Below are positions 1 to 12,135 of a stretch of 64,000 nt of DNA, one piece after another. Numbering within the stretch: the stretch's first letter is position 1; each line of letters opens with the position of its first letter. The notes under the pieces were generated by a model, which was given only the letters and a program-made list of their open reading frames with translations, was not told the DNA's origin and ran no database searches. The DNA comes from Anser cygnoides (Eukaryota; Chordata; Aves; Anseriformes; Anatidae): positions 10,361,001 through 10,425,000 of the forward strand of contig NC_089886.1 in the NCBI RefSeq assembly GCF_040182565.1. The letters run 5' to 3'. The translations under genes and the position numbers were made by a program.

Positions 1-1660
1 GCATGTCAGACATATGAACCACGTATCAGCTGAATTCTGCTGAGAGGAAACTGTACAAATGGAAGACATGCAGGGCCATTTCAACCACAGTATATAATTG
101 AAGCCCCAGACCATACTGATTATGGAATTTAAACAGTAAACAGCCCACTGATTTGCTGCCTTAAATATGTAATTTTTCATCTCCATCTTCCCCAGATCCT
201 GGAGAGGCTTTCAAGTTTATCCTCAAGGCCAAATAATATCTAATATGCTTTTGCAACTCCACTGTTCTGTTCTCCTCCCATACTCCTCTTGTGAACCTGA
301 ATTGTTTCCAGTGGCCACGTCCGGCAGCCAGAAAATGAGAATTTGGATGTGTGGTGCAAGCTTATCTCAACAGTTCAGGTATAAACAAGCAGAAAAGCGA
401 ACATTAACCAGAATTGTTTACAATTTGCACACTGACCTGGCATCTGCCACTTCATCAGCTATGTCTGTTAGAAGAGAGATCCTCATCTCTATTTTCCACT
501 AGGACAGAGGAAGTTCCTTCAACTACTTGTGCGCTTGGGCCAAAAACGTAACTGCAGTGATGATCATGTGCATCAAAACGAGAGAGGGCCAGCAGAGGAC
601 AGCAACTTCATCCTTGTTCAGAAAAGATGAACTGAAATGAAGATAACAAAAGCAAGAAGATGAATAGAAGATCAAAGGAGAACATACTGCTTTTTTCCCT
701 CTAGGGTCTGATACTCCAACCATTAAATCAATGTCAAAACTCCCACTGCATTTAGAAAAGAATTTATATTTTTTTGAAAAAATATATATTTTGTACAAAA
801 TGTCATTTGTGTCGAAAGAATGTTTGGACAAGAAAGTAGTAACTATTATTATTGGCATTATCACAGAACTAAGGCTCCAGTTGTCCTTTCTTAGAAGAGT
901 TAAATTTCTCCTATTATGAAACAGGAAAACAATGTCTGTAAGGAAAAATTTTCCAGCCAATGCCCATCCAAAACTCCAGGTCATCAGCAAATACATCCAA
1001 ATACACAATAAGGTCACACAAAGAAGTACAGAGAACAGCCCTTTGTCTAGAATATTAAGTACTGGAACAAATAACAGCAACATCTTTATGAGTTGTTCAC
1101 ATTTTTCCCAGCATGGCTCTTTCACACTGAGGGCTGCTTTTTCTTTCTATCACACTGTATGGATTTTTCTCTTCCATTATCTTTCTCCCACTCCATTACA
1201 AGTAAAGCAAATAGCAGGTCTTCTTCTGTAGTCACCTATTAGACCACCTCTGGAGCTTGCAGATAGATACCAGTAGCCCGAGTAGAAGCTACTTTCTTTC
1301 GTGTTTTGTTGTTTTGGTTTGGTTTTGTTTAATGAAGGGTGAACACAACAAATAACCCTTCTCTCATTCCTGTCCTTGCAATTTCTTTTGTACCAGAAAT
1401 GGCCAGGATTTAACTATAAGCCTTGTCAAGGAAACTAAGAGTACACACGGGTCAGATTGCAAGTCTGTCATACCAGCCTAAGAGGGGAAAATATAGGTTC
1501 AGAGATCAGAACTCCTTTACCTACCATTCTAAGCAAATCCAGAAATTATGTAGCTATATCATAGTTCACTCAGTCAGTTCTTACAAGTGCAGTATAGATG
1601 TGTCTTAATGGTTACCTTGAATACTCCACCATCTTTAAAATCCTTCTCAGCACATCTCCT
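1..1660. other. Intergenic, no gene seen
   Basis: AT-leaning DNA with a GTTT-rich simple tract near 1299-1332 and an AT-palindromic patch near 770-805. Short open frames show no recognisable protein. Confidence 0.6.
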
Positions 1661-2076
1661 AGAATCATAGAATATCCCAAGTTGGAAGGGACGCACAAGG
1701 ATCATCGAGTCCAACTCCTGGTTCCACACAGGACCACCCCAAAATCAGACCCTATGTCTGAGAGCGTTGTCCAAACACTTCTTGAACTCCAGCAGGCTTG
1801 TGGCCATGACCGCTGCCCTGGGGAGCCTGTCCCAGTGCCTGAGTACCCTCTCAGTGCAGAACCTTTTCCTAACACCCACCCCGACCCTTCCCTGTCCCAG
1901 CTCTATGCCATTCCCTTGAGTCCTATCACTGTCACAAGAGAGAAGAGACCAGCACCTGCCCCTCCGCTCCCCTCATGAGGAAGCTGCAGGCCGCCATGAG
2001 GCCTCCCCTCAGCCTGCTCTGCTCTGGGCTGAACAAACCGAGGGACTTACCTCAAGGCTCTTCCCTCAAGATTTTC
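1661..2076 (-). mobile_element. CR1 LINE 3'-end fragment
   Basis: Read on the + strand it begins AGAATCATAGAAT, the complement of the CR1 3'-terminal ATTCTATGATTCT octamer repeat. It continues with the characteristic GTTGGAAGGGAC, ATCGAGTCCAACTCCTGG and AGGACCACCCC blocks, then the CCAGTGCC region. The element is therefore on the - strand and 5'-truncated, as most bird CR1 copies are. The right edge is approximate. Confidence 0.92.
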
Positions 2077-3337
2077 AATAACTACTACAATTTCTTACTC
2101 AACCCTAATCCCACACTTCTGCCTGTACTATACAATATTTTCTAACACTGAAAAGCCATCTTGATATTATTTTTTGAGCAAATCACGTTCAGTGTTGGTA
2201 CATGTGGGCCTAATTCAGGATAGTGAAGCTTCAGCCTCTAATACTCACAAGTCCAATCTGATAAGTTGGATCCTTTTTGGAAATATGCACACACAGAAAA
2301 GTAAGATTTAAAAATTTAAGCCCATGTAAATGAGTAATGCATAAACAGCATCTCCAAGCTTAGACCATTACGGTTTGGGGAAGCTCTCAATGCTGCAAGA
2401 CTTCTTTTCGCAATACTGATTTTAGCCAGAGGGGTCCTAACAGCTTAACAGGTTTTTACCAAATGTTTTCTATACTGCTGTGGCAAGATAGGGAATAAAA
2501 GAAACCCAAAAAGTTTGTGTGCACAGAATTTCTTAGTTGTACTTCTCTACACCTTCCTTAAGTGGTATAGAGAGTCAGAATCCATTGAACCAAGGTCTGT
2601 TTGCTCAGTCCAAACATTACTAATGATATGAGTTCCAAACAATTTGTTCTTTTCTTTCTCCTCTTGGTTCCTGTGTTCTGGACAACTTCTCAACAAAAAG
2701 ATCAAGCACTATCTCCTTTCAAAGTGCCTCTAATTGGCTTATTACTGGAAGCATAAAACACACACATTTATTGCTATTGAACCTACCACAAACTGAGGCC
2801 AGCCAATGTTCTGAGTTCGCTCCTACTGGCGGCTGATAGTTATTTTGCCCTCCTAAAATCTCTTTTACATAAAGGAGTAAAATGCCTCCAGTGTCCATCA
2901 TGATTGAGTTACATGACTGACCCTTTCTTGAACAAACTTTGCAAACCACGAGTATCCACATCTGAGCAGAAACAGAGATTAAATCCAGTTGTTTGTAGAA
3001 CTTTTTCCTGCAGAATTTCTCAAAGGTCTTGTCCAAAAAAATCTCCCTCACATCCCACAGACATGCTGTGCTGGGTCAATAGCTCACTGCCCGGCCATAT
3101 CTCAACCCACGCCAGGGACAGAGGGAACATTTTGTTCCATTAGTGGCTCCTCGAAGCCAGAACTCCTATTGCTGCAGTGGTTCCCCAGCAGCAGTCACAA
3201 GCCTCCTCATACAGTCCTACCAAAACCAGCCATTTCTGGGGGTGATTCCTCTAAATTGGAGTAGTTCTCCATGGTCTTCATTCGTGCATCGCAGTCAAGC
3301 GAAATTACCCAGCCTCTGGTACCAGAATAACAAAGTG
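2077..3337. other. Intergenic, no gene seen
   Basis: Unique-looking DNA between two CR1 fragments. Overlapping short frames on both strands near 2719-3264 carry no recognisable domain. Confidence 0.6.
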
Positions 3338-3440
3338 ATCACAGAATCACAGAATTGTAGGGGTTGGAAGGGACCTCCAGAGATCACTGGGTCTAACCCC
3401 CCTGCCAAATCCAAAAAGTTGTCCAGTGCCAGCCCATGAT
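3338..3440 (-). mobile_element. Short CR1 LINE 3'-end fragment
   Basis: ATCACAGAATCACAGAATTG followed by GGTTGGAAGGGACC and TCTAACCCCCCTGCC is the reverse complement of a CR1 3' end. Only about 100 bases are recognisable. It differs in subfamily from the copy at 1661 (octamer variant CACAGAAT versus CATAGAAT). Confidence 0.88.
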
Positions 3441-5700
3441 GCTGAGGGTCTCTGCCACTGCCTAGGGAAAGAGGCTGGGAGATGGAACCAAACAAAATCA
3501 TTTGGTGAAGAAAAAGAAAACAGGTCGTGGCAGGCTAGCTGGACGTATACTGATTCTAGCAAATTGTTTCAATTGAAAAACATACATCCCAAAGGGGGTG
3601 TGGGGGATCAAAACATTTAGATTTTGTAAATCAATACTATTGGTAATTTTTAAAAATTACTTCACTATGTTTTTAAAACATTCTACAATTTGAACAAAAT
3701 AGAACATCTGGGTTAAACAACATGTTCTGTTTGACCTGAAGTGAAATCATTTCCATTCTGCAATTAGTTTTGTTGTTGTTGTTTGTTTTTAAATATCCTG
3801 CTTGCTTGACTCACATTTGAGACTTTTTTCTTCTGAATTTTCAGATCAGCTAAGCAAAATATGAAAAATGGATTAGCAGCACAAGTCTGCTCACGAATTA
3901 TCTGAGATCCTTGTGTGAGAGGCTTTCTCAGCTATTTGGACTTTTTCTTCCCCTAGAGTTTCTATAAGCAAGGAAAGGGAAGGTTGAGGTTTACAGTTCG
4001 TTCATGTCCATGGGAACCAACCTAGAGCTCTGAAAGCAACAGTTCACAGGTTATGTCTCCCTATTATATAGTCATCATTAACTCAGATTGCATTGTCAAC
4101 TTCTGCTTGGGCTTAGCTTCAAGACTAATATTAAACTGTGTTGCTGCATGATTCTGTGGCCGTTTTCTTAGCCATAATGCAGGCTAATAGGTCAACCTTG
4201 GCTTTTGGTAAGTCATAAAATGGAAAAAGTCAGTTATAGGAACTTTAGAATTCTTACTAGACAGCACACTGTAATTCTTGTTGCTGAGTCATACTGCAAA
4301 AGCCTTTTATAATACCTTGTGTTTGCTCTCAGAGAAAACGATTACATTTCTGCGCTCTTCCCTGGCTATCCAAAAAGAATTTGAGATTCTCTGTGCAGTG
4401 AGAGATGAATGTGCTGCAGGGAACACTCTCACAGGCAGCACGTGCTGGAACTGCAAACCCTGCACAAGAACTGTTTACATCAATACATGCTGTGTCCAGG
4501 GAAGAAATGTCATTACATGCTTCACTCATTGTAGATGTAGGAATGCATTTTGTTACCTTTTAGGGTACATATACAATTGACATCAGGTATATGATTCAAA
4601 AAGCATCCACTGAGCTTCCGTGTTCCCAGCACAGGCTGCCAAGGGCAAGCAGAACTGACTTGTAGCTGACGAAAGAACATCTTTCCCAAGAGAGGACCTA
4701 TCAAAGCAATCTCACTCACAGATATATTCAAAACGTACCATGCTGTTACTATTGAAGTTCCACTTTTAAATGTGACCTAGGTCATAAGCAGAACTACTTG
4801 CCCTCCCATCACATCTAGTTGGTACTAAAATGATCCAGTAGTGTCATGTTTGACACTGCAGCAGAAAGTGCTCACCTAATAGTGTTTACAATTGAGTTCC
4901 TCTATCAGCAAGCTATAAGTGCATTGCACATATTAAATCCTTCTACAATATGTAAGGCAAAAAAGCATCACAGATTTTTCCAGTTCATTGTATGTTTGGA
5001 TATGTAAAGCAGAAGGCAGATCTTAAAGCTTTGTCCTTTATATTAACCACAAGAACATCCATCTCTGACACCTCACCAGAAATCCCATACAGTGACTGCA
5101 CAGAACCTTCACAGAGTTTACTGAAAGTAACTGTATGTAGATCTTAATGATCAGGAGCGAAGGACTGACCTTTTCTTGAGTCATTTTTCATCCCCTTTTG
5201 ATACAGAGAACACAGAATCACAGAACATGAATTATTTTGAAAAAGAATGTAAAATGACTGAGCAGAAAGCCAGACCCTTCTGTGCAAGTGAGACTGGTGA
5301 AACACATCTGTTGTTTTAGAAGGCATCAGAACCACACTGCTCATTCAGTCATGGCAGGGTGACCATTCTGGAAAAGAAAGAGTCACACAAAGGCAGGGAG
5401 TGTCACTGCTCACAGCAGTGCACATCACACAACAAGCCTGGCAAACACCTGTTTTGAGGAGGAGGAATCAAAGCAGTATCTTGCAGAGAAGGATGATCCA
5501 ACATGGCAAGTACTGAGAACTATCCAAATTCCAGACATTTCACACACCCTGTTACCCTGCTGTTTGTGAATATTCACTCTAACGGATGTTTTTCAGGGTA
5601 ATTGCCATTCTTCCTACCAACAACTTGATCTGTGGGTCATGAAGGGAGTTGACAGTTGAAACAGATTCCTCATTATTCACTGTTTCCTACTCTCTTGCTT

Positions 5701-5735
5701 AAATAATAATAATATTAAAAATAATTTAAAAAAAA
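5701..5735 (+). repeat. AAT-rich microsatellite
   Basis: (AAT)n followed by degenerate AT-rich sequence and an A8 run. Confidence 0.85.
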
Positions 5736-6859
5736 GTCATCTTGTCTTGGAGCAGAAACAACGACTAGCAAATTTTCAATGGGACAACTTGTGAACAGTT
5801 CTGGGGCTGAAATCTGTTTGTATCAACCATCTGTCCAATAACACAGTTCCATGATACTCAAAGGGAAAACACAGCCTGCATCCCTGTTTTGGCACTTCAG
5901 TAAAACAGCTTGCTTTCAGAAGCGCTCAGTATCCAACAGCCCTCATGGAAGTCAACATGGGCTGCAGATAGCAACACTGGTTTGGACAGATAATAAGCAT
6001 GGGAAAGAGGTGACCCTTGCTACATCTGCCTTCACCAGTCTGAACACTGATTCGCTCCCTCACATCCACACTACAGGAAGGGCAGAGCCAGCAGGAGGGA
6101 AAAAGCCAGAACACAGCATCCTAAAAAAATCCCTCAAGATTATTCTGACATATTCCTGGGGGCAAAGGTGGCTGTGGAGACTTAAGGTGTGCATAAAAAT
6201 TCCTACATTTCCCCACAGCTGGGGTTTGTTATCAGCTTTGTATATCTGTATTGCTCTAAATCTAGCATTTAACAGACATACTTCTAGTAACCGTTTCTAA
6301 ATTAATAACAGTTAAATGCTGAATATGGGCAGCCTGCAGCTATGTGTGCTGTAGAAGCAGATCTTGCAAGCCTGACTCATAGCAGTAACGGCTTCAGTAT
6401 CAGCTTCTTAATTATGATGGAAATTACTGAAGCAAATTACCATAAAGGTTTAGGAACATTCAGTCCATTCTGACCCTTCCGGGTCTGTTGCAATATGTAT
6501 TTGCTTTTTCTTCATAAATGTCAGAATGCCTTCCTTTTTTCACCAGCCTTCTCCTTCTCTTGGGAACATGGAAAGAAACTTCTTTTCACTATGGCAAGGT
6601 ACCAAGAAGACAGGTGGCTTCATGCGTAAACAATGGTAATTGGGAAAGAGGTGATAGAAATTCCACTCTGCACAATTCCAAGTCTAGCACACAAGTCCTC
6701 CACAGTGTACGAGGTTGCTTGAGGCAGAAAGAGGTTACCCACTCCACTAAATCTTAACTCACAATCATGAATGGGTCTTCAACACATCTATGGTCCTTCA
6801 CTCGCTCCAATTCAGAGCAACTATTCCAGAACTTTAGAGTCACATACATTTAGAGGGGG

Positions 6860-6885
6860 AAAAAAATAGAAAAAAAAAAAAAAAA
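6860..6885 (+). repeat. A-rich tract
   Basis: A7-TAG-A16. A simple repeat with no associated element seen. Confidence 0.85.
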
Positions 6886-9800
6886 CTAACTTTTCTTCAC
6901 CAACTGAAGAAAACAATCTTTTGCACCAAGGTAGCCTCCCAGCCTAACCAAGGGAGGCAAAACCTCATACTGATGTTTGCAAGTGACAAATTTCAGGAAA
7001 GATAAGAGTCTGCATAATGCATAGCAATTCTCTGGGAAAGAACTAAAACACTATCAATTTAACTTCATGTCTTTGCTTCAGCAAAAGCAGTTTTTAAAGG
7101 AGCCTTAGTGTTGAAAATTATCATTTTCCTGCTCTTAGAGAACTGCCATTGTAAGATAAGTCAGAACAAATTCAAGGCATTAGTGCATTTTCAGTAGGGA
7201 ATTCCTGCAGATTGGATTAACCAAGATTTACTTGGTTTGCTTATGTTCTTATGTTCTGTCTGCTCATGTTGTCTTTGTATAAGTTCCAGTGAGCTCCACT
7301 GGAATTAACGTACTGATAGGGTCATGCCAGGGTAGCCTCATCTGAGATGAAGCAGATTTCCACTGGCATTTACTGGATCTTAATAGCACATTTGAACTCG
7401 TGTGTACTTACATATATAGGCTGAGAGAGGGGGGCTGTAGGACCAGCAAACTGGCCTTCAGCGTCTCACGTGAACTTGTGTGGCGTGATCAGTCACCACA
7501 GCTTTTGTCCCAGAAACAAGCACTTCCCCCTGTGTTCTCATACCTCCATGGACTGGGAACAGAGTGTTCCTTCCCATGCTCCGACCAGGAGGACGACGAG
7601 GGACTGGCCCCAAGGGGTGATAATGAAAATGCCTTGGTAATGAACCCATCTGGTGATGTCCTCATTGGCCTGGCTTTGACTGCCAAGAAACTCAGCAGGG
7701 GTCACCCACTCTTTAGAGCAAACATATGTACAATACGTACGGATTTTACTTTCCCTGAGATTTTCACCCCACCCCCCTCTGCTAATGTTTTAAATACTTT
7801 CCCTGAAAATAGTTCTCTGTAAGAACGGCTGCTAAGCAGATCTCCGAATTCGCTGCTATGCAATGTAGCGACCCGACCTTTTCAAGGGAAGAGCTTTCCA
7901 AACGAAGCCAAGCACTTGACGTGACAGGGCCCTCGCTTTCCAAACACCACAAGTTGATGAATATCAAGGCAATGCTTAAACTGTGAATCTGTAAAGGCTA
8001 GGACCTGCTTTCTGGTGCTGGGGCTGAGTGACTTGTCCCCAGAGCTAGATATCATTCCATATGAAAAGACTGCATCATGGCAAAAAATGAAAACAGCCTT
8101 TGGCCATGCCAGCTCCAGGCACATTTGGTCATCATCTGATGGAGCAACAGCTGGGCCAGGCCAGAAGCTTGCCACCAGAGTACTAACACCGTAACAGCTG
8201 GTTGTATGGCAGCCCTCAAGCTTGTGCCCTGGTCTTAGCTCATTGTCACAGAGGCATCCCAGGACATTGGCTAGGCCAGACACCTCCTGAAGGACAAGCT
8301 CCTGGCACCCAGGGCCTGCCACTGAGGTACCAAGGCCTTCATCTGCACCCAAACTCTGCAGCACAGGTCCATCATCCTCCACAAAGCATTGGGTCTTCTC
8401 ACATCCTAACAGACACAACCACAATTGACAAACCAACAGGATAAAAGGTCTGAAACAGACAGGAGCCCACCAACTCCTGTGTCGAGGGCAGACGCTGAAC
8501 CAAGCCTACTACTGGAGGATTTTGAGGAAATGTCCAACAAACAGAACTAATGGGACAAGCAGCACCTTCGGCCCCAGTGGCCTGGAGAAGGTCTCCCATA
8601 GCTCAAAAGTGCCCTCCTCTGGCTGATTTTGACAGACTCATCTATAATTACATGGATAACACTTTCTGTGGGAAGCAATGATTAAAAGTCAGCTGCAAAG
8701 CGACCGCTGAAGGGCAATTTACCCTGCAAGAGGAGGTTTTTCAAAATGGTATGAGAGATGGGCTGGCTGCACTATGGCTCCCATGACAGCCAATGCTCAG
8801 GAAGCAACTCTTACCCTCTGATGAAGTCCTCAGTAAGGGTTTTCACTTCAGACCAGCTTGTGCTTCTGAAGCCTCATGCTTTATGGCTCTCAAGATAGGT
8901 GCTGAAAAGAACTACTTTTCATAACTAAGTTCTGAACTACAGAAGACAAATTTCTGGCTCACAAGTTTCCATACTGCTAAGTCATCTCTGGACTACCATC
9001 TCCAAGCAGTTGCCTGACATATCCCAGATGTCTATTTTAGAAGACGACAAATCATGTCCTAGAAACGCCTGTTTTCTCTTCGCTGACTGTAACGGCAGTC
9101 TAGACAGTGAGCACAGATGGAGATCTCAGTATTTGCTCAGGTGAATCACACCCCCGTAGACTTCAATTTCAAAACTTTACCCTTCACCCAAGCTTAAAAG
9201 TTGCTGTACTATGAAATTAATGGTGAAAACTATCTACAGATATCTTAGGAATCTCTGACTTACCTATTTGTCACTGCACATGTATTCCACCTAGGTATGT
9301 CATAGCACTTTTTTCTTCATTTTATTTTAATATCATGGGGAAGTTCCCCACTTTTCTGAGAAGATAATTCCACACTAGTAAGTCTTGGAGTTATTCTTGC
9401 TCATCCTCTCTCATGGTGTAACTTGGATATTTCCTGAAGTTGAGCTTGCTTTTAAGGATATTTGCTACATAATCAACATTTATGCTTATATACTTTATCT
9501 ATTCATTTAAATCAATTTAGAATCTCATTATTCAGTTGTCTTATGCCATATTTTTCAACTGAGCCTCCTTGATTAATTGATGTCAGGAGGGAGCTGACTA
9601 AAACTACAACTTCTGAGCCACTGTCCAAATATTTAGGGATGTTAAAAATGGTCTAAGAAAAATAAAAATAAAAGCATAGCTTTGTAAATCATTAGAAGTA
9701 TATGTGCAGGCAATCCTTAGGCAACTCTCAGTGGGGTTCTTTTTACATGTCATTAACCTGATCTGCATGATACCGACACAAAGACATCACTTTTGTACCA

Positions 9801-10541
9801 ATCCTGCAGTTAATAGAAAAGGACATACTTTCAGAAATGAACTAGTGAAAGGCAACTGAGCTGTAACTTTGAGACTTCTACAGTACAGAAGCTCATTGTG
9901 GAAAGCCCTAATAGGACGGTCACCTTCTTCAAGGGCAAATTTCTGCCAGCATGAGTTAAGGCTGAGTTCCCCAAGACTCCTCTGTATTTAGCCACACGTC
10001 CCTCATCACAGCTTGGGATTTGCCTTCCTAAAGTCTCCCCCAGTTTGACAGCACCATTCATATCACCATCCTTCTGGCTAAAAACACTTTCCACTTGATT
10101 ACAGATCATTCCTTGATAGTTTTCCTCTCCACGTGTAAGGGAGTAGTCCTGTTTTCAGTTGGTAGGGCTGTCTGGCATGACATGCAAACCACCTAAGATG
10201 TTTGCTTCAATTCCCAGCAGCCAGGACAGAGTGTATTTGAACTTCTTGGAACATGCCAGACTTTGGGGTTTCTTGCTTGTAGTGGTAATTGAGTTTCCTT
10301 GCTTTGATTTCTGCACCAAGCCATGGGTGACAGAAATACTCTTCATTTTTCACTTACGTAGGTAGCTCCACTCTTAGATATAATTTCATAAGTTTATTTG
10401 GTCGACTCGGCCACTTTGTTCTGCTAACATCTCTGCCCCCACCTATCCTCTTAAGTTTGTGACTTGGCTTGGAGTTTTCTATGCAGCTTATTAAAGATCT
10501 ATTAAATCTAGTCTCTCAAAAAGAATATAGATGGTATTATT

Positions 10542-10576
10542 AAAAAAAAAAAATCATCTTTTTTTTTTTTTTTTTT
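10542..10576 (+). repeat. A12-TCATC-T18 snap-back homopolymers
   Basis: An A-run (10542-10553) and a T-run (10559-10576) are separated by five bases and can fold into an A-T hairpin. CCAG follows the T-run, so it imitates a 3' splice site, but no supported exon follows. Confidence 0.9.
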
Positions 10577-11394
10577 CCAGTTTGGTGATATTAGAGCTAC
10601 ACCAGCCTGTCTACCCTCCCTTCCAGTCCGAAGGCTGTCTGGGTGGAACTGATGCTACAACTTGGCGCAGGGTCCCTGTTACCACTGGCTACTGCAGAGG
10701 AGGATGCAAGCCAGCTATAGTTGAGAAAAGTCAAGTCTTCTTGCCTTACCATTAACACTGGAAGCTTTATTATTATGAAATGTTTTTAAAACAGCACTGT
10801 CAAAAGGCCAAGAATGGGGCTCTTTGGGCACTATACAGCTACAAGGAGGTAGACAGTCACTGCCTGGCTTGTAATTTAGAGAAGAGAAAAGCAAACAAAA
10901 ACAAATCAAGCAAACAAAATCAACAACAACAAGACACACACAGGGCAGGTGAAGGGGTGTTTCAACTCTAATTCTGGAATGATGTCTTCTGTTTGTGAAC
11001 TCCCTTTCCCCATGAATGTCACTTTTGAATAGCTGCTATGGGAGATATCTATGTCTGTGCTTCTGATGGTCCACTATGGATAATACTAATTGAGTGAATT
11101 TTAAATAGAAGATAAGAGTAAATTTCTCAGAATCCCTGCCAGAAAATTGGGTAGTTTGGCTTGGCAGACTGGAAAAAAAGCCTGACATATTGTGTCAATA
11201 TCACAGGATCTGCCTTTCTTTAAATATATAAAATCTCTCGTGGTTACAGTTTAACATATAACCATTCTCTTTTAAATTATGCTTTCAGTAGTTTCTCAGC
11301 ACAAGATTCAGCTTCTTCTATTTGAGTCCTTTTCACAGCAGCCAAGTCTAGAAATAGATTTTAACACTTCACATTTTCATAATCACTTTAATCA

Positions 11395-11570
11395 AAACTT
11401 TAAAGAGCTCTGCAAACATTTATTAACACTTGAACAACTCCACAGGTCTGCTGTAGGGGTTTCTCAAATTATCCCTAATGTATAGACAGAGTAACTAAGG
11501 TAACAGTAGGCAAAAAGTATTTGACTTCCCACTTCCAAGCTGTAGTGTGTTAGCTATTAGATAATTCTTC
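11395..11570 (+). mobile_element. Ancient MIR/L2-type relic
   Basis: The order GAGCTCTGCAAACATTTATTAACA, a TCC-CA-AGG spacer, ATTATCCCTAATGTATAGA, GAGTAACTAAGG, TTTGACTTCC and TAGCTATTAGATAATTC tracks the consensus shared by old amniote MIR and L2 3' ends. In the consensus this is a GCTTTACAAACATT, TATCCCCATTTTACAGA, GAAACTGAGG, TGACTTGCCC and CTAACCACTAGA series. It is strongly diverged; assignment is by remembered consensus only. Confidence 0.5.
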
Positions 11571-12118
11571 TCCTGAGAACAGTTTAATTATGTAGTGTAC
11601 AAATATTGACTGCTTGTGCTCAAGGCTCACTCTCAAAATCTCCTTCAGACGTAGCTGCATCAATCTAGTTTCACACAGAAATTATGGCCTATTTGCTAAG
11701 TTCATACAGGAATATTGGCTGACAGAAACCTGGACTGAAAGTTTCAGTGCTGACCCTGTCCTAAAAGCAGACCTCAGCTTTGAAGTCCGAGAAGTATAAG
11801 ACCTCCCTAATTAGAAACAAGGAGCCCTATATAAATAACCTATTCTCCTCCGGAGTTACATGGCTGCAAACCAGGGCATGCAGGGCTGTCACTTGGGTCC
11901 CTGTCACCAACCACCCGTAGCAGAGGCCAGTCCTTGCTATGACAGGGCCAGTGGGGCCAGCCCCAGCCTCAGCCCACCCACTCCCATGCATTTGTAAACA
12001 CGTTTTTATGACAATAGAGAGATCATAAATAAATAAATGCACCTTTTCCAGGCTTGGAAAATGTCCTGAACTGTTGCCTCCCTTCCACCCCATTACTAAT
12101 CACTGGAAACAGCTGTTC

Positions 12119-12135
12119 TTTTTTTTTTTTTTTTT
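12119..12135 (+). repeat. Poly-T tract, 17 T
   Basis: A pure T homopolymer. No CR1 or SINE sequence is recognised next to it. Confidence 0.9.

Larger units (their letters stand above)
3441..11394. other. Intergenic, no gene seen
   Basis: Contains a (GTT)n tract near 3767-3790, the AAT microsatellite, an A-rich tract and the A/T snap-back. A 184-codon - strand frame at 7882-8436 is unrecognised and looks like chance. A CTCF-like - strand word lies at 8609-8622. Confidence 0.6.

Noticed and set aside
5208..5232. Possible CR1 3' tail (CACAGAATCACAGAACATGAAT)
   Set aside because: Only the octamer-like words match; the diagnostic GGTTGGAAGGGACC block is absent.
7882..8436. 184-codon - strand frame
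   Set aside because: No recognisable domain, no splice or poly-A context, and ordinary composition; compatible with chance or a decayed repeat.
10542..10580. Strong-looking 3' splice acceptor (T18 then CCAG)
   Set aside because: The downstream sequence has no recognised protein, and the tract is better explained as an A/T homopolymer hairpin.
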